Shown here in pieces: positions 43,880 through 51,533 of a stretch of DNA of 64,000 nucleotides; within the stretch, counting starts at the first letter, position 1, and every line of letters starts with the position of its first letter. The stretch lies in NCBI GenBank assembly GCA_910577045.1, contig CAJTLB010000002.1, positions 1-64,000 of the forward strand, read 5' to 3'. The position numbers and the translations under genes are program-made. The notes under the pieces were generated by a model. That model saw nothing but the letters and a program-made list of their open reading frames with translations. It searched no databases and was not told the origin of the DNA. The stretch comes from an uncultured Lachnospiraceae bacterium (lineage in GTDB: Bacteria; Bacillota; Clostridia; Lachnospirales; Lachnospiraceae).

Positions 43880-43914
43880 TAAAAAGGCTGCTGCAAATGC
43901 AACAGCTTTTTTTA
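43880..43914 (+). terminator. Terminator of the GH115-like gene
   Basis: GCTG-c-TGC / GCA-a-CAGC stem with flanking AAAA / TTTT pairs and a run of seven T. Confidence 0.8.
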
Positions 43915-43947
43915 TTCTAAAATCTACATTCTTCGCACTTTTCGACT

Positions 43948-44307
43948 TTAAATTTCATCTAGGATTTTCTTTCTTTTTTCCTCTCGTTCTTCCATTGTAA
44001 TAGCCCCTTGCCTATAAAGCTGGTCTACCATGCTTAACCGTTCTTCCATAGATGCTTTTTTAGGCTGGTTTGCAGTTTTTTTCTCTATATCTTCTACTAT
44101 AATCTCATGTGTCGCTATCCCTTCCTCTGAAAATACATTAATGGCGTTCATTACTGTAATCCCAACTGCAACCCCTGTCCAGACAATCCCAAAAAAACCA
44201 AGGGAAGGAATTACTATACATAATCCTATGAAACAAAATACTATTCCCACTGCCATACCCAATATAGATTGGCCCTTGCTAGGTTTCATTCTCATTTTCT
44301 TATTCAT
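43948..44307 (-). CDS. Small membrane protein with SHOCT-like tail
   Basis: 119 aa. Two helices (ILGMAVGIVFCFIGLCIVI and FFGIVWTGVAVGITVMNAI) are followed by a charged tail whose end, EERLSMVDQLYRQGAITMEEREEKRKKIL, matches the short C-terminal oligomerisation motif SHOCT. SHOCT tails occur on many unrelated small membrane proteins; function is unknown. The ATG at 44307 has GGAAGGAG 8 nt upstream, better than the GTG two codons earlier. It is convergent with the GH115-like gene. Confidence 0.78.
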   Translation of the reverse strand: MNKKMRMKPSKGQSILGMAVGIVFCFIGLCIVIPSLGFFGIVWTGVAVGITVMNAINVFSEEGIATHEIIVEDIEKKTANQPKKASMEERLSMVDQLYRQGAITMEEREEKRKKILDEI

Positions 44308-44417
44308 AACCACGGCTCCTTCCCAAAAACTTTTTCTTCCATTTTTTCAAGTATACCATATTTTTCATGAAATAACTAGCTAAACTATATGCCATATTAC
44401 AATTATCTGTTGTCGCC

Positions 44418-44434
44418 TTTCACTATAAGTGAAA
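44418..44434. promoter_or_regulatory. Palindrome upstream of the Xre regulator (possible operator)
   Basis: TTTCAC-TATAA-GTGAAA, perfect 6-bp arms, 75 bp before the regulator's start codon. It could be an autoregulatory site. Confidence 0.4.
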
Positions 44435-44508
44435 TTTTCTTTCTGCCAAATTATGAGAGAATAAGCTTAGTAGCTCAAGGTATTCTCCACCAGAATTGTG
44501 AGGTTATT

Positions 44509-44748
44509 ATGCAGTTTAAAGATGATTATGAATTATATCAAACCATTAGCCGCAATATTAAATATTACAGGGAACTTGCCAACCTAACACAAATGCAGCT
44601 TGCTGAACAATCCCATTTAAGCATTAGTTATATTACCAAACTAGAAGCTTCTGGATGTGATAAAAGCATTTCTTTGTCTGCCTTACATCAGATTGCCAAA
44701 GTCCTTAACCAAGATATTACTATTTTCTTTGAACCCCATAAAGAATAA
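44509..44748 (+). CDS. Xre-family helix-turn-helix regulator
   Basis: 79 aa consisting of one HTH_3 domain: TISRNIKYYRELANLTQMQLAEQSHLSISYITKLEA, then SISLSALHQIAKVLNQDITIFFEP. This is the small single-domain type common in Clostridia. The ATG at 44509 has GAGG upstream, and the open frame further up is not supported. It is convergent with the MutS2-like gene, the two stops being 4 bp apart. Targets are unknown. Confidence 0.85.
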   Translation: MQFKDDYELYQTISRNIKYYRELANLTQMQLAEQSHLSISYITKLEASGCDKSISLSALHQIAKVLNQDITIFFEPHKE

Positions 44749-44752
44749 TGTA

Positions 44753-46645
44753 TTACTCATAATAAATAGTCCTATCTGTATATTTTTTTTCCATTTGGTG
44801 GCGCAGTTTTCTATTTTCTACTGTATCAAATATAATAGAAAAATCATAATTTTCTGGATAGAGTTCTTCTGCTGCCACATGCAGCCTTACCCGTTTATGG
44901 TTAATCCATATTTTCTTATCTGGCATCTGTACCCGGAGGACGCCTTTCTCATTCGCCGTCTGGCATACAATCCCAATTTTCTTATCTGGCAGCACTAAGA
45001 CACTATCTCCAAGATGGAATTTACCTGCTTTTTTCTCTATAACAGTATTTTTCTTTTTTTGGATTTTTGCAGCAGGAATTTTCTTTAACTCTTTCTCTTT
45101 CCCTTGAGGAAAACTATTATTCTCTTTCCCATAAGCCGCCATAGACGCCGCCTTTAACATAGAATCTGGCATCCCCAATTTTTTTGCAATATAAAAAGCA
45201 CAGCTTTCTCCAGCTTCCCCAATAATCATTTGGTATAATGGCTTTAAACTTTCTTTGTCAAATGTCATTCTAGCATTTTGTAGCTTTTTCTCTTTTGCTG
45301 CATACTCTTTTACTTCTGGGTAATGTGTGGTTACTAAAAATAACGCCCCACTCTTTTTTAATTCTTCCATAACAGCTACTGCTATCCCCATTCCTTCCAT
45401 TGGATCAGTCCCAGAGCCTAATTCATCCATAATAACAAAACTATCTTGATCCACACGCTTTAAAATATCAAGCACATTTATAATATGCGCTGAAAAAGTA
45501 GATAAATTTTCTGATAAATCTTGCCCATCTCCAATATCACAAAGATATTGGCTATTCATGCAGATCTTTGCTTCTTCACAAGTAACATGCAGGCCACATT
45601 GTGCCATAATACAATTTATTGCTACTGTTTTAATTGCTACTGTTTTCCCGCCAGTATTCGGCCCTGTAATTACAATTCCTGTTATGCTCCCGCCTATTTC
45701 AAATTGTAATGGCACACATATAGCCCTGTCAATTAAGGGATGCCTTGCAGACTTTAACTTTATCCGCCTATCTGTATTTATTATTGGCTTTATCCCATAT
45801 TGTTCTATACTAAGCTTTCCTTTTGCAAAAGCAAAATCCAATTTTTCCATTATAGTAATATTTTGTTTCATTATTTCCGCAATATCCGCAACCATAGCTG
45901 TTAAAGTATATAAAATTCTTCTTTCCTCATTTTCTTCATCTAACCTTAATAAAATTAATTCTTCATAATATTTTGCTGACGCTGCGGGTTCTATAAATAG
46001 TGTGTTTCCTGTAGAAGATTTATCAATCACTGATCCAGGAACCCGAAATTTATACTCCTTTTTTACAGGAATACAGACATGCCCATTCCGTATCGTGCTA
46101 AAGGAATCAGACATACACTCTTTATTAGAACGGATTAATGCTTCTGCCTTTTCTCTCATCCGTTCTGATGTCCGTTCTATCTCTTCCCTTACTGATTTCA
46201 AGAACTTAGAAGCATAATCATCTACCCTGCCGCCCCTAATCTGCATATGGATTGCTTCTTTTAACTCTGTCTGTGCATCTAGCCTTTCCTCTTCATATGC
46301 AAGTGATATTTCATAGATTTTGCATCGCCCTAAATATGTCTTTAATCTATCTGTTGCTACCAGCGCATTCCCAATTTCTTCTAGTTGGCTTGGGCTTAAA
46401 CACTCCCCTTTTTGTGCCATATGGATAAGTTCCATAATCCCTTTTAAAGATACCAAAGGAGGGTTCCCAGCATGTTCTAATAAATACTTTGCTTCTTCTG
46501 TCTCCCTTTGTGCCGCTGCCAACCTGCTTTCTGACAAATATGGTGTTAAATTCAAACACTCTTGTTTTGCCTTATCTGTTAATGCTAATTCTGCAAGCTG
46601 CTTCTTTATTTTATCAAATTCTATTGCTTGTTCCATTCCTATCAT
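44753..46645 (-). CDS. MutS2-like DNA-repair/ribosome-rescue ATPase lacking the Smr domain
   Basis: 630 aa. MutS2 core and clamp regions at about 1-300 (EFDKIKKQLAELALTDKAK, GLRG-type region HVCIPVKKEYKFRVPGSVID) are followed by the ABC-type ATPase with Walker A ITGPNTGGKTVAIKT, the signature SENLSTFSAH, Walker B VIMDELGSGTDP and the TTHYPEVK switch. A KOW-like segment follows, then the chain ends without the usual C-terminal Smr endonuclease domain (B. subtilis MutS2 is 785 aa). It may therefore be a paralogue rather than the main MutS2. The ATG at 46645 is preferred, and a promoter lies at 46701-46674. Confidence 0.88.
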   Translation of the reverse strand: MIGMEQAIEFDKIKKQLAELALTDKAKQECLNLTPYLSESRLAAAQRETEEAKYLLEHAGNPPLVSLKGIMELIHMAQKGECLSPSQLEEIGNALVATDRLKTYLGRCKIYEISLAYEEERLDAQTELKEAIHMQIRGGRVDDYASKFLKSVREEIERTSERMREKAEALIRSNKECMSDSFSTIRNGHVCIPVKKEYKFRVPGSVIDKSSTGNTLFIEPAASAKYYEELILLRLDEENEERRILYTLTAMVADIAEIMKQNITIMEKLDFAFAKGKLSIEQYGIKPIINTDRRIKLKSARHPLIDRAICVPLQFEIGGSITGIVITGPNTGGKTVAIKTVAINCIMAQCGLHVTCEEAKICMNSQYLCDIGDGQDLSENLSTFSAHIINVLDILKRVDQDSFVIMDELGSGTDPMEGMGIAVAVMEELKKSGALFLVTTHYPEVKEYAAKEKKLQNARMTFDKESLKPLYQMIIGEAGESCAFYIAKKLGMPDSMLKAASMAAYGKENNSFPQGKEKELKKIPAAKIQKKKNTVIEKKAGKFHLGDSVLVLPDKKIGIVCQTANEKGVLRVQMPDKKIWINHKRVRLHVAAEELYPENYDFSIIFDTVENRKLRHQMEKKYTDRTIYYE

Positions 46646-46673
46646 AATATTATTTTCCTTTCTGCCTGTTACT

Positions 46674-46701
46674 ATATTACATCCCACTCTACTGAAAACA
46701 A
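46674..46701 (-). promoter_or_regulatory. Promoter of the MutS2-like gene
   Basis: Minus-strand TTGTTT (46701-46696), 16-bp spacer, TAATAT (46679-46674), directly after the terminator hairpin at 46707-46741. Confidence 0.55.
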
Positions 46702-46706
46702 CAAAA

Positions 46707-46741
46707 GCCATACAGCATTACCCTAACAAATGCTGTATGGC
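46707..46741 (-). terminator. Strong terminator upstream of the MutS2-like gene
   Basis: Perfect 13-bp stem GCCATACAGCATT / AATGCTGTATGGC, then TTTTGTTGTTTT on the minus strand. It insulates the MutS2-like gene from the unit at 46808-47011. A weaker GTCCA / TGGAC hairpin with T6 sits at 46775-46799. Confidence 0.85.
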
Positions 46742-46807
46742 CTAAATAAAATAGTGCACTGGACGTCCGCCAAGAAAAAAGTCCATATCTTATTTGGACG
46801 CACATGT

Positions 46808-47011
46808 ACAAAAAGCCGCCTTATAAAAGGCGGCCTAAGATACCATATACATATATAAACAAAGCATCTGCTGGTGGCAAAGCCGCATGGAAAAAAGGAT
46901 ACACTCCTAGCCTAAAAACTGCCATATCCTTTTACAACTATTTAATTAGCTGTTTTCTCCAATCCCACAATGCTTAACATACTACAAATTCTCCTTTTCT
47001 ACTTTTTAGCT
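46808..47011 (-). ncRNA. Promoter-to-terminator unit of about 200 nt without a recognised gene
   Basis: Between the promoter at 47046-47018 and the terminator at 46835-46810 the minus strand gives a transcript of about 200 nt. It contains hairpins ACAGCTA / TAGTTGT and AAAGGATA / TATCCTTT. It also has a 12-codon frame with a fair ribosome-binding site (AAGGAG then MLSIVGLEKTAN, 46980-46942) and a 34-codon frame (46925-46821) with a poorly placed one. It could be a regulatory RNA, a leader-peptide unit or a small-protein gene. I recognise no known RNA family. Confidence 0.4.
46810..46835 (-). terminator. Terminator of the 200-nt unit
   Basis: GGCCGCC-class stem: GCCGCC / GGCGGC around TTATAAAA, followed on the minus strand by TTTTTG. 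Confidence 0.85.
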
Positions 47012-47017
47012 GGGATA

Positions 47018-47046
47018 ACTATAACATAGTTATTTACAAATTGCAA
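47018..47046 (-). promoter_or_regulatory. Promoter of the 200-nt unit
   Basis: Minus-strand TTGCAA (47046-47041), 17-bp spacer, TATAGT (47023-47018). It starts immediately downstream of the GH105 stop codon. Confidence 0.7.
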
Positions 47047-47049
47047 GTA

Positions 47050-48126
47050 TTATCTTTGGCTTTCTATATATGCCATAATCAACGGTGCTGCACCTTTATG
47101 GTCATCATACCCGACCGCTTCTGACAAATAATATTCTACTGTCCCATCCCGATCATCACTTAACCCTGCGCCTCTACAAATATCCCCTAATTTTAATACC
47201 CCGTCTATTTCTTTTATCTTTAACTGTATCAAGCTGTCCAGTATCTTTTCTCCTTGCCCTTTATATATCCCACAAGGAAGGACTCCCATCCGGCATCCTT
47301 TTAAAACTGCATAGGCAGCCATAGCGGAACCTGATGTTTCTAGATAATTTTCTGGCACGTCTTCTCTATCCAACACTTGGTAAAATAAACCTGTTTCTTT
47401 TTCTTGGTACTGTAACAGCCCATTGATTGCTTCTATAAAAATATCTTTTAATCCTTGGTAATCCCCTGTTTCCCCAATAATTTCCATGGTATCAATTAAT
47501 GCCATTATATGCCAGCCACAGGCCCTGCCCCAAAAATTAGGGGATAACCCATTTTCTTTATTGCACCATGGCTGTTTTTTCGCCATATCAATGGCATGGT
47601 AATATAAACCTTTTTCTGGATTATATAAATATTTCCTAACATTCTTAAATTGGCTTACAATATCACTATAATCCTTATCTTTTAATTTTTGATAACGTGC
47701 ATAAAAAACTTGTGCCATATATAGCCCATCCAGCCATACTTGTTCTGGATAACATTTTTTATGCCAAAAATTCCCTGTATAAGTCCTTGGCTGGTTCCTT
47801 ATTTGATCCATTAAAAGTTCAATTGCCTTATTATACTTCTCTTCCCCAGTCTCCCTATAGGCAAAAAACAAGCCATTCCCGCTATTAATACTGTCAAGGT
47901 TATAATCCTTTGGATAATAAAAACGGATATTTCCATTTTCCTCAATATACTTCTTATAATAATGAAGTACAAAATCCTTATAATACTCCTCTTTTTTCTG
48001 TTCATATAATAAAACCGCCGCATTTAACAAGCAGCCGTCTACATAATTCCAGTGATTTTCTTTGGCTGAAACAAACCGTTCAAAATATCCTTTTATAAAT
48101 TGCTCCATTTTTGTTATTGTTTCCAT
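47050..48126 (-). CDS. GH88/GH105 unsaturated glucuronyl/galacturonyl hydrolase
   Basis: 358 aa (alpha/alpha)6-barrel enzyme of the YteR/RhiN type. Visible features are NHWNYVDGCLLNA near the start with the catalytic Asp, the WLDGLYMAQVFYARY segment, FWGRACGWHIMALIDTME, the LETSGSAMAAYAVLKGCRMG region and the final GAAPLIMAYIE. These enzymes remove the unsaturated uronic acid left by pectin or rhamnogalacturonan lyases. No signal peptide, so it acts on imported oligosaccharides. GAGGG precedes the ATG. It lies 24 bp downstream of the FAD-Rieske gene. Confidence 0.9.
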   Translation of the reverse strand: METITKMEQFIKGYFERFVSAKENHWNYVDGCLLNAAVLLYEQKKEEYYKDFVLHYYKKYIEENGNIRFYYPKDYNLDSINSGNGLFFAYRETGEEKYNKAIELLMDQIRNQPRTYTGNFWHKKCYPEQVWLDGLYMAQVFYARYQKLKDKDYSDIVSQFKNVRKYLYNPEKGLYYHAIDMAKKQPWCNKENGLSPNFWGRACGWHIMALIDTMEIIGETGDYQGLKDIFIEAINGLLQYQEKETGLFYQVLDREDVPENYLETSGSAMAAYAVLKGCRMGVLPCGIYKGQGEKILDSLIQLKIKEIDGVLKLGDICRGAGLSDDRDGTVEYYLSEAVGYDDHKGAAPLIMAYIESQR

Positions 48127-48150
48127 TTTCCCTCTTTTCCAAGTATCTTA

Positions 48151-49491
48151 TTATCCTTTATTCTTTAGATCTTTTTTTGCCGGATTATCAATTAATTGCC
48201 CTTCTTTATCAAACCTAGAACCATGGCAGGGACAATCCCAGCTTTTTTCTTGCGGGTTCCATTCTAATGCGCAACCCATATGGGAACATCTGGGCTTTTC
48301 CCCAACCAGCCGGTAAACGCCCTTTCCCAGCCCCTTTACACTTTCACCCATATCTTTACAAAACTTGCCTGTTGCTTGAGGATAACAACGCTGCGGAGAA
48401 AAAAGCTTCCTATATGAATTTTCTTTTCCACAGATTTCATCGCAAATCAACTTAGCCGCAAGAATCGAAGTTGTCATTCCCCACTTTTTAAAACCAGATG
48501 CCACAAACCAATATGGCCTATAGATCGAATATTTCCCTATAAATGGAAAATCGTCATGTGTCATACAGTCTTGCGCCGACCAGTGGTATCTTTCTTCACA
48601 TCCTGGATAATACTGTTCTGCTTTCTGCCTAAGAAACCCATATCCACAGTTCTTTTTATATTCCCCTGTCCGGTGCCCTCCTCCTCCCATTAATAAAAAA
48701 CCTTTATAATCCCTAAGGGAAATCCCATCTACATCCTCACTATAATACATGCCATTTAACCTATCTGCCCCTGATAAAGCCAATATATAGCTTCTTTCCT
48801 GATGTTGGCGCATAAAATAAAACCCTGGCACATTTACAATGGGATAATGTGTGGCAAATACAATATAATCTGCCCAAACTTTTGCATGTTCTGTATATGC
48901 CACATGCCCCTTTACCTTATAAACTTTCGTTTTCTCATAAATCGTTAAAAAACTAGATATCTCTTTTAAAAACTTTATCGGATGGAATTGGGCCTGCCCT
49001 TCAAAACAAACTGCCCCAACATGTTCAAAAGGCAATTGCGCCTGTTCTACAAAATGTGCCTTTATCCCAAAAGCAGAAGCTAACTTTACTTCTTCTAATA
49101 AATTCTCTTTCTTTTTTGCTGAATACACATAGGCAGGCAAACTTTCAAAATCACATTGTATCTTTCTTTCCTCTATCACCTTTTTATAACAGCCTATTGC
49201 CTCTTTATTTGCCTGCGCATAGAGTGCTGCTTTTCTTTCGCCATACTTTTTTACTAATTTTTGATAAACCAGCCCATGCTGGCTTGTAACTTTTGCTGTT
49301 GTATTCTTACTCTGCCCGCTTCCTACTCTATCTGCTTCTAATACTACTGTTTTTATCCCATGCTCTTGCAAAAAATAGGCTGCCAGCACTCCTGCCATGC
49401 CTGCCCCTATTACCAATGCCTCTGTTGTAATATCTTGTAAAAGAGAATCCCTTTTTGGCAATTCTATTTGTTCTGTCCAGATTGATTCCAC
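48151..49491 (-). CDS. FAD-dependent oxidoreductase with C-terminal Rieske [2Fe-2S] domain
   Basis: 446 aa. DAO-type FAD domain with VIGAGMAGVLAAYFL and TTAKVTSQHGLVY, then a Rieske domain carrying both cluster motifs CSHMGC and CPCHGS with the spacing expected for 2 Cys plus 2 His ligation. Proteins of this architecture are widespread in Firmicutes but their substrate is unknown. I choose the GTG at 49491 (reading MESIW). Homologues typically begin with M-x-SIW, and the ATG ten codons upstream sits directly against a TATAAT box, so it would lie upstream of the transcription start. Confidence 0.88.
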   Translation of the reverse strand: MESIWTEQIELPKRDSLLQDITTEALVIGAGMAGVLAAYFLQEHGIKTVVLEADRVGSGQSKNTTAKVTSQHGLVYQKLVKKYGERKAALYAQANKEAIGCYKKVIEERKIQCDFESLPAYVYSAKKKENLLEEVKLASAFGIKAHFVEQAQLPFEHVGAVCFEGQAQFHPIKFLKEISSFLTIYEKTKVYKVKGHVAYTEHAKVWADYIVFATHYPIVNVPGFYFMRQHQERSYILALSGADRLNGMYYSEDVDGISLRDYKGFLLMGGGGHRTGEYKKNCGYGFLRQKAEQYYPGCEERYHWSAQDCMTHDDFPFIGKYSIYRPYWFVASGFKKWGMTTSILAAKLICDEICGKENSYRKLFSPQRCYPQATGKFCKDMGESVKGLGKGVYRLVGEKPRCSHMGCALEWNPQEKSWDCPCHGSRFDKEGQLIDNPAKKDLKNKG

Positions 49492-49585
49492 AAAGCCTGC
49501 TTTCCATGCACATAGGTACATAATTATAAGTTCTATTTTCTTATCTTTATCATAGTCCCCATAATCTCAATATCCATACGTCACT

Positions 49586-50041
49586 TTACCTATATTTTCT
49601 TTCCAGCTCCAGCAATGCCCATTTTACTGCAATCCCTCCTCCAAACCCTGTTAAGCTTCCGTCTTTCCCTATTACCCGGTGGCATGGAATAAAAATCATA
49701 ATTGGGTTTTGATGGTTCGCCCCTCCTACTGCACGGCAGGCCTTTGGATTTGCTACTGCTTTTGCTATATCCAGATAACACCTTGTTTCTCCATACGGGA
49801 TTTCTCTTAATGCCTTCCATACCGCTTTTTGGAACTCTGTCCCAGCAGGCTTTAAAGGCAAATCAAAATTTTTCCTTTTACCAGCAAAATATTCTTCTAG
49901 TTCCTTTCCCGCCTTCCTTAACAATGGATGGTCTGGCCCATCATTCTTTACTGGCCCATCTTCCAAATATAAAGCTGTAATCCCATCTTCTTCTGCTTCT
50001 ATGCAAATTTTCCCAACTGGTGAATAAAAATACTCTTTCAT
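49586..50041 (-). CDS. Methylated-DNA--protein-cysteine methyltransferase
   Basis: 151 aa suicide DNA-repair protein removing alkyl groups from O6-alkylguanine. The acceptor site is IPCHRVIG; the HTH/arginine-finger region GTEFQKAVWKALREIPYGET and RAVGGANHQNP are typical of Ogt-type enzymes. The ATG at 50041 lies 4 bp after the stop of the NSS transporter, so it is the downstream partner of that operon. The longer frame overlaps the transporter and is rejected. Confidence 0.95.
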   Translation of the reverse strand: MKEYFYSPVGKICIEAEEDGITALYLEDGPVKNDGPDHPLLRKAGKELEEYFAGKRKNFDLPLKPAGTEFQKAVWKALREIPYGETRCYLDIAKAVANPKACRAVGGANHQNPIMIFIPCHRVIGKDGSLTGFGGGIAVKWALLELERKYR

Positions 50042-50045
50042 CCTT

Positions 50046-51518
50046 TTATTTCCTGTTCTTTTTCCTATTGATTGGCATTGCGCAAAATAATACAAATACT
50101 AACAATAATATTGCTACTGCCATCCATATTACTTGTGTTAATATCGCTTCTTTCGCAAATTTATCAAAATACCCCTTTAAATAAATCACTATAATAATAA
50201 TTGGAATAACATATGCCATATAATTTCGTAACTGTTTTGGGAAACGGAGGCCTTCCCCTTTATTTGCCTCTTTTATAAACGCTTCCCAGCCCCAGCCATT
50301 TTTACTGGTACAAAATAGCACATACCCCAAACTTCCTAACGGCAAAAGATTATTGGACACAATAAAATCTTCCAAATCCATAATATTGCTTCCACTTCCA
50401 AACGGTTGTATCCCTGACAGCAAATTAAACCCTAACACACAAGGCATACTTAATATAATCATCAGTATTGCGCTTACTAATACGCTTTTCTTCCTTGTCC
50501 AGTGGAATAAATCCATATCAAATGACACAATATTTTCAAAAACAGCAATAATCGTTGTTAATGCTGCAAATGTTAAAAACAGGAAAAATAAGGAACCCCA
50601 TACCATTCCTCCTGCCATTTGGGAAAATATATTAGGAAGTGTAATAAATACCAAGCTTGGGCCTGCCCCCGGCTCAATTCCAAAGGCAAAACATGCTGGG
50701 ATAATAATAAACCCTGCTGTTAAAGCTACAAACGTGTCTAGCCCGGTAATACTAATTGCTTCTCCTGCCAGGCTTCTTTCATTCCCCAGATAACTCCCAA
50801 AAATTAACATTGCCCCTACTCCAAGGGAAAGCGTAAAAAATGCCTGGCTAAGTGCTGCAAACACTACATTTCCAATTCCTGCCTCTGCCATTTTCCCAAA
50901 ATCAGGAACCAAATAAAATCGTATTCCTTCTGTCGCACCCTCTAAAAATACAGAATGCACAGCAAGTATCACCATAATTAATAATAATGCTGCCATCATT
51001 ATTTTTGTTATTTTTTCAATTCCTTTCTGTAACCCAAATAAGCAAACTAAAAAACCAATTATGCAGATCAATATAGTCCAAAAAATCATTACTGGTGCAT
51101 TGGCAAGCATCTGTTGGAAAGAATCCGTAATTTGTCCTGGCAGTACCTGGTGGAATTCGCCGCGGATGCTTTTTACACAATAATACATCATCCAGCCGCC
51201 TACCATCGTATAAAACATCATTAACATATAACAGCCGGCAATCCCTATTATTTTTAACCTATGCCATGCCGTGCCTTCTGGCTCTAGTTTCTCGAAGCTC
51301 TTTGCCACACTATGGCGGCTTGCCCTTCCTATTGTAAATTCACATACTAAAACAGGAATCCCCAAAAGTACTAAAAACAATAGATAAATCAGGATAAAAG
51401 CAGCCCCTCCATATTCGCCGCAAATATAAGGGAACTTCCAAACATTCCCAAGCCCTATTGCACATCCTGCTGATACCAGGATAAAACCTATCCTAGAGCC
51501 AAATTTTTCTCTGCCCAT
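50046..51518 (-). CDS. NSS-family sodium-dependent transporter
   Basis: 490 aa with twelve predicted helices of the LeuT fold. The first helix has the NSS signature GFILVSAGCAIGLGNVWKFPY, and EYGGAAFILIYLLFLVLLGIPVL follows. Bacterial NSS proteins import amino acids such as Trp, Tyr or Ala with Na+; the substrate here is not evident. It is 15 bp downstream of the hydrogenase-chemoreceptor gene in the same direction. Confidence 0.93.
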   Translation of the reverse strand: MGREKFGSRIGFILVSAGCAIGLGNVWKFPYICGEYGGAAFILIYLLFLVLLGIPVLVCEFTIGRASRHSVAKSFEKLEPEGTAWHRLKIIGIAGCYMLMMFYTMVGGWMMYYCVKSIRGEFHQVLPGQITDSFQQMLANAPVMIFWTILICIIGFLVCLFGLQKGIEKITKIMMAALLLIMVILAVHSVFLEGATEGIRFYLVPDFGKMAEAGIGNVVFAALSQAFFTLSLGVGAMLIFGSYLGNERSLAGEAISITGLDTFVALTAGFIIIPACFAFGIEPGAGPSLVFITLPNIFSQMAGGMVWGSLFFLFLTFAALTTIIAVFENIVSFDMDLFHWTRKKSVLVSAILMIILSMPCVLGFNLLSGIQPFGSGSNIMDLEDFIVSNNLLPLGSLGYVLFCTSKNGWGWEAFIKEANKGEGLRFPKQLRNYMAYVIPIIIIVIYLKGYFDKFAKEAILTQVIWMAVAILLLVFVLFCAMPINRKKNRK

Positions 51519-51533
51519 ACAAAATCCTCTCTT

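Noticed and set aside
46821..46925. 34-codon frame in the 200-nt unit
   Set aside because: The ribosome-binding site is almost on top of the ATG and the stop lies inside the terminator stem, so it is not listed as a gene.
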